Position numbers and translations under genes: made by a program
The notes under the pieces: model-generated
What the model was told of the DNA's origin: nothing
The model's input: only the letters and a program-made list of their open reading frames with translations
The model's database searches: none
DNA from: Limnomonas spitsbergensis
Lineage: Eukaryota > Chlorophyta > Chlorophyceae > Chlamydomonadales
Length of the DNA: 64,000 nucleotides
Direction of reading: 5' to 3'
NCBI GenBank assembly: GCA_037349105.1
Contig: JAYJMM010000104.1
Location: forward strand, 1,088,001-1,152,000
In this document: positions 12,001 through 24,000 of the stretch, piece after piece
Position numbering within the stretch: the stretch's first letter is position 1
How the letters are laid out: every line of letters starts with the position of its first letter

Positions 12001-15000
12001 GCTGTGGTTGAAGGGTCAAGGGTTTAGGGAGGATTCTTGGGTAATTGGGAGTGCAAAATATGTCCCCGAGGAGCTGTGGTTGAAGGGTGAAGGGTTTAGG
12101 GAGGATTCTTGGGTAATTGGGAGTGCAAAATGTGTCCCCGAGGAGCTGTGGTTGAAGGGTCAAGGGTTTAGGGAGGATTCTTGGGTAATTGGGAGTGCAA
12201 AATATGTCCCCGAGGAGCTGTGGTTGAAGGGTCAAGGGTTCAGGGAGGATTCTTGGGTCATTGGGAGTGCAAAATGTGTCCCCGAGGAGCTGTGGTTGAA
12301 GGGTCAAGGGTTCAGGGAGGATTCTTGGGTAATTGGGAGTGCAAAATATGTCCCCGAGGGGTTGTGGTTGAAGGGTGAAGGGTTTAGGGAGGATTCTTGG
12401 GTAATTGGGAGTGCAAAATGTGTCCCCGAGGGGTTGTGGTCGAAGGGTGAAGGGTTTAGGGAGGGTTCTTGGGTAATTGGGAGTGCAAAATGTGTCCCCG
12501 AGGGGTTGTGGTTGAAGGGTGAAGGGTTTAGGGAGGATTCTTGGGTAATTGGGAGTGCAAAATGTGTCCCCGAGGGGCTGTGGTTGAAGGGTCAAGGGTT
12601 TAGGGAGGGTTCTTGGGTAATTGGGAGTGCAAAATGTGTCCCCGAGGAGCTGTGGTTGAAGGGTCAAGGGTTCAGGGAGGATTCTTGGGTCATTGGGAGT
12701 GCAAAATGTGTCCCCGAGGAGCTGTGGTTGAAGGGTGAAAGGTTTAGGGAGGATTCTTGGGTAATTGGGAGTGCAAAATATGTCCCCGAGGAGCTGTGGT
12801 TGAAGGGTGAAGGGTTTAGGGAGGATTCTTGGGTAATTGGGAGTGCAAAATGTGTCCCCGAGGGGCTGTGGTTGAAGGGTCAAGGGTTTAGGGAGGGTTC
12901 TTGGGTAATTGGGAGTGCAAAATGTGTCCCCGAGGAGCTGTGGTTGAAGGGTCAAGGGTTCAGGGAGGATTCTTGGGTAATTGGGAGTGCAAAATGTGTC
13001 CCCGAGGAGCTGTGGTTGAAGGGTGAAAGGTTTAGGGAGGATTCTTGGGTAATTGGGAGTGCAAAATATGTCCCCGAGGAGCTGTGGTTGAAGGGTGAAG
13101 GGTTTAGGGAGGATTCTTGGGTAATTGGGAGTGCAAAATATGTCCCCGAGGAGCTGTGGTTGAAGGGTGAAGGGTTTAGGGAGGATTCTTGGGTAATTGG
13201 GAGTGCAAAATATGTCCCCGAGGAGCTGTGGTTGAAGGGTCAAGGGTTTAGGGAGGATTCTTGGGTAATTGGGAGTGCAAAATGTGTCCCCGAGGAGCTG
13301 TGGTTGAAGGGTCAAGGGTTTAGGGAGGATTCTTGGGTAATTGGGAGTGCAAAATATGTCCCCGAGGAGCTGTGGTTGAAGGGTGAAGGGTTTAGGGAGG
13401 ATTCTTGGGTAATTGGGAGTGCAAAATGTGTCCCCGAGGAGCTGTGGTTGAAGGGTCAATGGTTTAGGGAGGATTCTTGGGTAATTGGGAGTGCAAAATG
13501 TGTCCCCGAGGAGCTGTGGTTGAAGGGTCAAGGGTTCAGGGAGGATTCTTGGGTCATTGGGAGTGCAAAATGTGTCCCCGAGGAGCTGTGGTTGTAGGGT
13601 CAAGGGTTCAGGGAGGATTCTTGGGTAATTGGGAGTGCAAAATATGTCCCCGAGGGGTTGTGGTTGAAGGGTGAAGGGTTTAGGGAGGATTCTTGGGTAA
13701 TTGGGAGTGCAAAATGTGTCCCCGAGGGGTTGTGGTTGAAGGGTGAAGGGTTTAGGGAGGGTTCTTGGGTAATTGGGAGTGCAAAATGTGTCCCCGAGGG
13801 GTTGTGGTTGAAGGGTGAAGGGTTCAGGGAGGATTCTTGGGTAATTGGGAGTGCAAAATGTGTCCCCGAGGGGCTGTGGTTGAAGGGTCAAGGGTTTAGG
13901 GAGGGTTCTTGGGTAATTGGGAGTGCAAAATGTGTCCCCGAGGAGCTGTGGTTGAAGGGTCAAGGGTTCAGGGAGGATTCTTGGGTAATTGGGAGTGCAA
14001 AATGTGTCCCCGAGGAGCTGTGGTTGAAGGGTGAAAGGTTTAGGGAGGATTCTTGGGTAATTGGGAGTGCAAAATATGTCCCCGAGGAGCTGTGGTTGAA
14101 GGGTCAAGGGTTTAGGGAGGATTCTTGGGTAATTGGGAGTGCAAAATATGTCCCCGAGGAGCTGTGGTTGAAGGGTGAAGGGTTTAGGGAGGATTCTTGG
14201 GTAATTGGGAGTGCAAAATGTGTCCCCGAGGAGCTGTGGTTGAAGGGTCAAGGGTTCAGGGAGGGTTCTTGGGTAATTGGGAGTGCAAAATGTGTCCATG
14301 AGGAGCTGTGGTTGAAGGGTCAAGGGTTTAGGGAGGATTCTTGGGTAATTGGGAGTGCAAAATGTGTCCCCGAGGAGCTGTGGTTGAAGGGTCAAGGGTT
14401 CAGGGAGGATTCTTGGGTAATTGGGAGTGCAAAATGTGTCCCCGAGGAGCTGTGGTTGAAGGGTCAAGGGTTTAGGGAGGATTCTTGGGTAATTGGGAGT
14501 GCAAAATGTGTCCCCGAGGGGCTGTGGTTGAAGGGTCAAGGGTTTAGGGAGGGTTCTTGGGTAATTGGGAGTGCAAAATGTGTCCCCGAGGAGCTGTGGT
14601 TGAAGGGTGAAGGGTTTAGGGAGGGTTCTTGGGTAATTGGGAGTGCAAAATGTGTCCCCGAGGAGCTGTGGTTGAAGGGTCAAGGGTTTAGGGAGGATTC
14701 TTGGGTAATTGGGAGTGCAAAATGTGTCCCCGAGGGGCTGTGGTTGAAGGGTCAAGGGTTTAGGGAGGGTTCTTGGGTAATTGGGAGTGCAAAATGTGTC
14801 CCCGAGGAGCTGTGGTTGAAGGGTCAAGGGTTTAGGGAGGATTCTTGGGTAATTGGGAGTGCAAAATGTGTCCCCGAGGGGCTGTGGTTGAAGGGTCAAG
14901 GGTTTAGGGAGGATTCTTGGGTAATTGGGAGTGCAAAATATGTCCCCGAGGAGCTGTGGTTGAAGGGTGAAGGGTTTAGGGAGGATTCTTGGGTAATTGG

Positions 15001-18000
15001 GAGTGCAAAATGTGTCCCCGAGGAGCTGTGGTTGAAGGGTCAAGGGTTTAGGGAGGATTCTTGGGTAATTGGGAGTGCAAAATGTGTCCCCGAGGAGCTG
15101 TGGTTGAAGGGTGAAGGGTTTAGGGAGGATTCTTGGGTAATTGGGAGTGCAAAATGTTTCCCCGAGGAGCTGTGGTTGAAGGGTCAAGGGTTTAGGGAGG
15201 ATTCTTGGGTAATTGGGAGTGCAAGATATGTCCCCGAGGAGCTGTGGTTGAAGGGTCAAGGGTTCAGGGAGGGTTCTTGGGTAATTGGGAGTGCAAAATG
15301 TGTCCCCGAGGAGCTGTGGTTGAAGGGTCAAGGGTTCAGGGAGGATTCTTGGGTCATTGGGAGTGCAAAATGTTTCCCCGAGGAGCTGTGGTTGAAGGGT
15401 CAAGGGTTTAGGGAGGATTCTTGGGTAATTGGGAGTGCAAAATATGTCCCCGAGGAGCTGTGGTTGAAGGGTGAAGGGTTTAGGGAGGATTCTTGGGTAA
15501 TTGGGAGTGCAAAATGTGTCCCCGAGGAGCTGTGGTTGAAGGGTCAAGGGTTCAGGGAGGGTTCTTGGGTAATTGGGAGTGCAAAATGTGTCCATGAGGA
15601 GCTGTGGTTGAAGGGTCAAGGGTTTAGGGAGGATTCTTGGGTAATTGGGAGTGCAAAATGTGTCCCCGAGGAGCTGTGGTTGAAGGGTCAAGGGTTCAGG
15701 GAGGATTCTTGGGTAATTGGGAGTGCAAAATGTGTCCCCGAGGAGCTGTGGTTGAAGGGTCAAGGGTTTAGGGAGGATTCTTGGGTAATTGGGAGTGCAA
15801 AATGTGTCCCCGAGGGGCTGTGGTTGAAGGGTCAAGGGTTTAGGGAGGGTTCTTGGGTAATTGGGAGTGCAAAATGTGTCCCCGAGGAGCTGTGGTTGAA
15901 GGGTGAAGGGTTTAGGGAGGGTTCTTGGGTAATTGGGAGTGCAAAATGTGTCCCCGAGGAGCTGTGGTTGAAGGGTCAAGGGTTTAGGGAGGATTCTTGG
16001 GTAATTGGGAGTGCAAAATGTGTCCCCGAGGGGCTGTGGTTGAAGGGTCAAGGGTTTAGGGAGGGTTCTTGGGTAATTGGGAGTGCAAAATGTGTCCCCG
16101 AGGAGCTGTGGTTGAAGGGTCAAGGGTTTAGGGAGGATTCTTGGGTAATTGGGAGTGCAAAATGTGTCCCCGAGGGGCTGTGGTTGAAGGGTCAAGGGTT
16201 TAGGGAGGATTCTTGGGTAATTGGGAGTGCAAAATATGTCCCCGAGGAGCTGTGGTTGAAGGGTGAAGGGTTTAGGGAGGATTCTTGGGTAATTGGGAGT
16301 GCAAAATGTGTCCCCGAGGAGCTGTGGTTGAAGGGTCAAGGGTTTAGGGAGGATTCTTGGGTAATTGGGAGTGCAAAATGTGTCCCCGAGGAGCTGTGGT
16401 TGAAGGGTCAAGGGTTCAGGGAGGATTCTTGGGTCATTGGGAGTGCAAAATGTGTCCCCGAGGAGCTGTGGTTGTAGGGTCAAGGGTTCAGGGAGGATTC
16501 TTGGGTAATTGGGAGTGCAAAATATGTCCCCGAGGGGTTGTGGTTGAAGGGTGAAGGGTTTAGGGAGGATTCTTGGGTAATTGGGAGTGCAAAATATGTC
16601 CCCGAGGGGTTGTGGTTGAAGGGTGAAGGGTTTAGGGAGGGTTCTTGGGTAATTGGGAGTGCAAAATGTGTCCCCGAGGGGTTGTGGTTGAAGGGTGAAG
16701 GGTTCAGGGAGGATTCTTGGGTAATTGGGAGTGCAAAATGTGTCCCCGAGGAGCTGTGGTTGAAGGGTCAAGGGTTTAGGGAGGATTCTTGGGTAATTGG
16801 GAGTGCAAAATATGTCCCCGAGGAGCTGTGGTTGAAGGGTCAAGGGTTTAGGGAGGATTCTTGGGTAATTGGGAGTGCAAAATATGTCCCCGAGGAGCTG
16901 TGGTTGAAGGGTGAAGGGTTTAGGGAGGATTCTTGGGTAATTGGGAGTGCAAAATGTGTCCCCGAGGAGCTGTGGTTGAAGGGTCAAGGGTTCAGGGAGG
17001 GTTCTTGGGTAATTGGGAGTGCAAAATGTGTCCCCGAGGAGCTGTGGTTGAAGGGTCAAGGGTTCAGGGAGGATTCTTGGGTAATTGGGAGTGCAAAATG
17101 TGTCCCCGAGGAGCTGTGGTTGAAGGGTCAAGGGTTCAGGGAGGATTCTTGGGTAATTGGGAGTGCAAAATGTGTCCCCGAGGAGCTGTGGTTGAAGGGT
17201 CAAGGGTTCAGGGAGGATTCTTGGGTAATTGGGAGTGCAAAATGTGTCCCCGAGGAGCTGTGGTTGAAGGGTCAAGGGTTTAGGGAGGATTCTTGGGTAA
17301 TTGGGAGTGCAAAATGTGTCCCCGAGGAGCTGTGGTTGAAGGGTCAAGGGTTCAGGGAGGATTCTTGGGTAATTGGGAGTGCAAAATGTGTCCCCGAGGA
17401 GCTGTGGTTGAAGGGTCAAGGGTTCAGGGAGGATTCTTGGGTAATTGGGAGTGCAAAATATGTCCCCGAGGAGCTGTGGTTGAAGGGTCAAGGGTTTAGG
17501 GAGGATTCTTGGGTAATTGGGAGTGCAAAATGTGTCCCCGAGGAGCTGTGGTTGAAGGGTCAAGGGTTCAGGGAGGATTCTTGGGTAATTGGGAGTGCAA
17601 AATGTGTCCCCGAGGAGCTGTGGTTGAAGGGTCAAGGGTTCAGGGAGGGTTCTTGGGTAATTGGGAGTGCAAAATGTGTTCCCGAGGAGCTGTGGTTGAA
17701 GGGTGAAGGGTTCAGGGAGGATTCTTGGGTAATTGGGAGTGCAAAATGTGTTCCCGAGGAGCTGTGGTTGAAGGGTGAAGGGTTTAGGGAGGGTTCTTGG
17801 GTAATTGGGAGTGCAAAATGTGTCCCCGAGGAGCTGTGGTTGAAGGGTCAAGGGTTTAGGGAGGGTTCTTGGGTAATTGGGAGTGCAAAATGTGTCCCCG
17901 AGGAGCTGTGGTTGAAGGGTCAAGGGTTCAGGGAGGATTCTTGGGTAATTGGGAGTGCAAAATGTGTCCCCGAGGAGCTGTGGTTGAAGGGTCAAGGGTT

Positions 18001-21000
18001 TAGGGAGGGTTCTTGGGTAATTGGGAGTGCAAAATGTGTCCCCGAGGAGCTGTGGTTGAAGGGTCAAGGGTTTAGGGAGGATTCTTGGGTGATTGGGAGT
18101 GCAAAATGTGTCCCCGAGGAGCTGTGGTTGAAGGGTCAAGGGTTTAGGGAGGATTCTTGGGTAATTGGGAGTGCAAAATATGTCCCCGAGGAGCTGTGGT
18201 TGAAGGGTCAAGGGTTTAGGGAGGATTCTTGGGTAATTGGGAGTGCAAAATGTGTCCCCGAGGAGCTGTGGTTGAAGGGTCAAGGGTTTAGGGAGGATTC
18301 TTGGGTAATTGGGAGTGCAAAATATGTCCCCGAGGAGCTGTGGTTGAAGGGTGAAGGGTTTAGGGAGGATTCTTGGGTAATTGGGAGTGCAAAATGTGTC
18401 CCCGAGGAGCTGTGGTTGAAGGGTCAAGGGTTTAGGGAGGATTCTTGGGTAATTGGGAGTGCAAAATATGTCCCCGAGGAGCTGTGGTTGAAGGGTCAAG
18501 GGTTCAGGGAGGATTCTTGGGTCATTGGGAGTGCAAAATGTGTCCCCGAGGAGCTGTGGTTGTATGGTCAAGGGTTCAGGGAGGATTCTTGGGTAATTGG
18601 GAGTGCAAAATATGTCCCCGAGGGGTTGTGGTTGAAGGGTGAAGGGTTTAGGGAGGATTCTTGGGTAATTGGGAGTGCAAAATGTGTCCCCGAGGGGTTG
18701 TGGTCGAAGGGTGAAGGGTTTAGGGAGGGTTCTTGGGTAATTGGGAGTGCAAAATGTGTCCCCGAGGGGTTGTGGTTGAAGGGTGAAGGGTTTAGGGAGG
18801 ATTCTTGGGTAATTGGGAGTGCAAAATGTGTCCCCGAGGGGCTGTGGTTGAAGGGTCAAGGGTTTAGGGAGGGTTCTTGGGTAATTGGGAGTGCAAAATG
18901 TGTCCCCGAGGAGCTGTGGTTGAAGGGTCAAGGGTTCAGGGAGGATTCTTGGGTAATTGGGAGTGCAAAATGTGTCCCCGAGGAGCTGTGGTTGAAGGGT
19001 GAAAGGTTTAGGGAGGATTCTTGGGTAATTGGGAGTGCAAAATATGTCCCCGAGGAGCTGTGGTTGAAGGGTGAAGGGTTTAGGGAGGATTCTTGGGTAA
19101 TTGGGAGTGCAAAATGTGTCCCCGAGGGGCTGTGGTTGAAGGGTCAAGGGTTTAGGGAGGGTTCTTGGGTAATTGGGAGTGCAAAATGTGTCCCCGAGGA
19201 GCTGTGGTTGAAGGGTCAAGGGTTCAGGGAGGATTCTTGGGTAATTGGGAGTGCAAAATGTGTCCCCGAGGAGCTGTGGTTGAAGGGTGAAAGGTTTAGG
19301 GAGGATTCTTGGGTAATTGGGAGTGCAAAATATGTCCCCGAGGAGCTGTGGTTGAAGGGTGAAGGGTTTAGGGAGGATTCTTGGGTAATTGGGAGTGCAA
19401 AATATGTCCCCGAGGAGCTGTGGTTGAAGGGTGAAGGGTTTAGGGAGGATTCTTGGGTAATTGGGAGTGCAAAATATGTCCCCGAGGAGCTGTGGTTGAA
19501 GGGTCAAGGGTTTAGGGAGGATTCTTGGGTAATTGGGAGTGCAAAATGTGTCCCCGAGGAGCTGTGGTTGAAGGGTCAAGGGTTTAGGGAGGATTCTTGG
19601 GTAATTGGGAGTGCAAAATGTGTCCCCGAGGAGCTGTGGTTGAAGGGTCAAGGGTTTAGGGAGGATTCTTGGGTAATTGGGAGTGCAAAATATGTCCCCG
19701 AGGAGCTGTGGTTGAAGGTTGAAGGGTTTAGGGAGGATTCTTGGGTAATTGGGAGTGCAAAATGTGTCCCCGAGGAGCTGTGGTTGAAGGGTCAAGGGTT
19801 TAGGGAGGATTCTTGGGTAATTGGGAGTGCAAAATGTGTCCCCGAGGAGCTGTGGTTGAAGGGTCAAGGGTTCAGGGAGGATTCTTGGGTCATTGGGAGT
19901 GCAAAATGTGTCCCCGAGGAGCTGTGGTTGTAGGGTCAAGGGTTCAGGGAGGATTCTTGGGTAATTGGGAGTGCAAAATATGTCCCCGAGGGGTTGTGGT
20001 TGAAGGGTGAAGGGTTTAGGGAGGATTCTTGGGTAATTGGGAGTGCAAAATGTGTCCCCGAGGGGTTGTGGTTGAAGGGTGAAGGGTTTAGGGAGGGTTC
20101 TTGGGTAATTGGGAGTGCAAAATGTGTCCCCGAGGGGTTGTGGTTGAAGGGTGAAGGGTTCAGGGAGGATTCTTGGGTAATTGGGAGTGCAAAATGTGTC
20201 CCCGAGGGGCTGTGGTTGAAGGGTCAAGGGTTTAGGGAGGGTTCTTGGGTAATTGGGAGTGCAAAATGTGTCCCCGAGGAGCTGTGGTTGAAGGGTCAAG
20301 GGTTCAGGGAGGATTCTTGGGTAATTGGGAGTGCAAAATGTGTCCCCGAGGAGCTGTGGTTGAAGGGTGAAAGGTTTAGGGAGGATTCTTGGGTAATTGG
20401 GAGTGCAAAATATGTCCCCGAGGAGCTGTGGTTGAAGGGTCAAGGGTTTAGGGAGGATTCTTGGGTAATTGGGAGTGCAAAATATGTCCCCGAGGAGCTG
20501 TGGTTGAAGGGTGAAGGGTTTAGGGAGGATTCTTGGGTAATTGGGAGTGCAAAATGTGTTCCCGAGGAGCTGTGGTTGAAGGGTGAAGGGTTCAGGGAGG
20601 GTTCTTGGGTAATTGGGAGTGCAAAATGTGTCCCCGAGGAGCTGTGGTTGAAGGGTCAAGGGTTCAGGGAGGATTCTTGGGTAATTGGGAGTGCAAAATG
20701 TGTCCCCGAGGAGCTGTGGTTGAAGGGTCAAGGGTTTAGGGAGGATTCTTGGGTAATTGGGAGTGCAAAATGTGTCCCCGAGGAGCTGTGGTTGAAGGGT
20801 CAAGGGTTCAGGGAGGATTCTTGGGTAATTGGGAGTGCAAAATGTGTCCCCGAGGAGCTGTGGTTGAAGGGTCAAGGGTTTAGGGAGGATTCTTGGGTAA
20901 TTGGGAGTGCAAAATGTGTCCCCGAGGGGCTGTGGTTGAAGGGTCAAGGGTTTAGGGAGGGTTCTTGGGTAATTGGGAGTGCAAAATGTGTCCCCGAGGA

Positions 21001-24000
21001 GCTGTGGTTGAAGGGTGAAGGGTTTAGGGAGGGTTCTTGGGTAATTGGGAGTGCAAAATGTGTCCCCGAGGAGCTGTGGTTGAAGGGTCAAGGGTTTAGG
21101 GAGGATTCTTGGGTAATTGGGAGTGCAAAATGTGTCCCCGAGGGGCTGTGGTTGAAGGGTCAAGGGTTTAGGGAGGGTTCTTGGGTAATTGGGAGTGCAA
21201 AATGTGTCCCCGAGGAGCTGTGGTTGAAGGGTCAAGGGTTTAGGGAGGATTCTTGGGTAATTGGGAGTGCAAAATGTGTCCCCGAGGGGCTGTGGTTGAA
21301 GGGTCAAGGGTTTAGGGAGGATTCTTGGGTAATTGGGAGTGCAAAATATGTCCCCGAGGAGCTGTGGTTGAAGGGTGAAGGGTTTAGGGAGGATTCTTGG
21401 GTAATTGGGAGTGCAAAATGTGTCCCCGAGGAGCTGTGGTTGAAGGGTCAAGGGTTTAGGGAGGATTCTTGGGTAATTGGGAGTGCAAAATGTGTCCCCG
21501 AGGAGCTGTGGTTGAAGGGTCAAGGGTTCAGGGAGGATTCTTGGGTCATTGGGAGTGCAAAATGTGTCCCCGAGGAGCTGTGGTTGTAGGGTCAAGGGTT
21601 CAGGGAGGATTCTTGGGTAATTGGGAGTGCAAAATATGTCCCCGAGGGGTTGTGGTTGAAGGGTGAAGGGTTTAGGGAGGATTCTTGGGTAATTGGGAGT
21701 GCAAAATATGTCCCCGAGGGGTTGTGGTTGAAGGGTGAAGGGTTTAGGGAGGGTTCTTGGGTAATTGGGAGTGCAAAATGTGTCCCCGAGGGGTTGTGGT
21801 TGAAGGGTGAAGGGTTCAGGGAGGATTCTTGGGTAATTGGGAGTGCAAAATGTGTCCCCGAGGAGCTGTGGTTGAAGGGTGAAAGGTTTAGGGAGGATTC
21901 TTGGGTAATTGGGAGTGCAAAATATGTCCCCGAGGAGCTGTGGTTGAAGGGTCAAGGGTTTAGGGAGGATTCTTGGGTAATTGGGAGTGCAAAATATGTC
22001 CCCGAGGAGCTGTGGTTGAAGGGTGAAGGGTTTAGGGAGGATTCTTGGGTAATTGGGAGTGCAAAATGTGTCCCCGAGGAGCTGTGGTTGAAGGGTCAAG
22101 GGTTCAGGGAGGGTTCTTGGGTAATTGGGAGTGCAAAATGTGTCCCCGAGGAGCTGTGGTTGAAGGGTCAAGGGTTCAGGGAGGATTCTTGGGTAATTGG
22201 GAGTGCAAAATGTGTCCCCGAGGAGCTGTGGTTGAAGGGTCAAGGGTTTAGGGAGGATTCTTGGGTAATTGGGAGTGCAAAATGTGTCCCCGAGGAGCTG
22301 TGGTTGAAGGGTCAAGGGTTCAGGGAGGATTCTTGGGTAATTGGGAGTGCAAAATGTGTCCCCGAGGAGCTGTGGTTGAAGGGTCAAGGGTTTAGGGAGG
22401 ATTCTTGGGTAATTGGGAGTGCAAAATGTGTCCCCGAGGGGCTGTGGTTGAAGGGTCAAGGGTTTAGGGAGGGTTCTTGGGTAATTGGGAGTGCAAAATG
22501 TGTCCCCGAGGAGCTGTGGTTGAAGGGTGAAGGGTTTAGGGAGGGTTCTTGGGTAATTGGGAGTGCAAAATGTGTCCCCGAGGAGCTGTGGTTGAAGGGT
22601 CAAGGGTTTAGGGAGGATTCTTGGGTAATTGGGAGTGCAAAATGTGTCCCCGAGGGGCTGTGGTTGAAGGGTCAAGGGTTTAGGGAGGGTTCTTGGGTAA
22701 TTGGGAGTGCAAAATGTGTCCCCGAGGAGCTGTGGTTGAAGGGTCAAGGGTTTAGGGAGGGTTCTTGGGTAATTGGGAGTGCAAAATGTGTCCCCGAGGA
22801 GCTGTGGTTGAAGGGTCAAGGGTTTAGGGAGGATTCTTGGGTAATTGGGAGTGCAAAATGTGTCCCCGAGGGGCTGTGGTTGAAGGGTCAAGGGTTTAGG
22901 GAGGATTCTTGGGTAATTGGGAGTGCAAAATGTGTCCCCGAGGAGCTGTGGTTGAAGGGTCAAGGGTTTAGGGAGGGTTCTTGGGTAATTGGGAGTGCAA
23001 AATGTGTCCCCGAGGGGCTGTGGTTGAAGGGTCAAGGGTTTAGGGAGGATTCTTGGGTAATTGGGAGTGCAAAATGTGTCCCCGAGGAGCTGTGGTTGAA
23101 GGGTCAAGGGTTTAGGGAGGGTTCTTGGGTAATTGGGAGTGCAAAATGTGTCCCCGAGGAGCTGTGGTTGAAGGGTCAAGGGTTTAGGGAGGATTCTTGG
23201 GTAATTGGGAGTGCAAAATGTGTCCCCGAGGAGCTGTGGTTGAAGGGTCAAGGGTTTAGGGAGGGTTCTTGGGTAATTGGGAGTGCAAAATGTGTCCCCG
23301 AGGAGCTGTGGTTGAAGGGTCAAAGGTTTAGGGAGGATTCTTGGGTAATTGGGAGTGCAAAATGTGTCCCCGAGGAGCTGTGGTTGAAGGGTCAAGGGTT
23401 CAGGGAGGATTCTTGGGTAATTGGGAGTGCAAAATGTGTCCCCGAGGGGCTGTGGTTGAAGGGTCAAGGGTTTAGGGAGGGTTCTTGGGTAATTGGGAGT
23501 GCAAAATGTGTCCCCGAGGGGCTGTGGTTGAAGGGTCAAGGGTTTAGGGAGGATTCTTGGGTAATTGGGAGTGCAAAATGTGTCCCCGAGGGGCTGTGGT
23601 TGAAGGGTCAAGGGTTCAGGGAGGATTCTTGGGTAATTGGGAGTGCAAAATGTGTCCCCGAGGGGCTGTGGTTGAAGGGTCAAGGGTTTAGGGAGGGTTC
23701 TTGGGTAATTGGGAGTGCAAAATGTGTCCCCGAGGGGCTGTGGTTGAAGGGTCAAGGGTTTAGGGAGGATTCTTGGGTAATTGGGAGTGCAAAATGTGTC
23801 CCCGAGGGGCTGTGGTTGAAGGGTCAAGGGTTCAGGGAGGATTCTTGGGTAATTGGGAGTGCAAAATGTGTCCCCGAGGGGCTGTGGTTGAAGGGTCAAG
23901 GGTTCAGGGAGGATTCTTGGGTAATTGGGAGTGCAAAATGTGTCCCCGAGGGGCTGTGGTTGAAGGGTCAAGGGTTCAGGGAGGATTCTTGGGTAATTGG

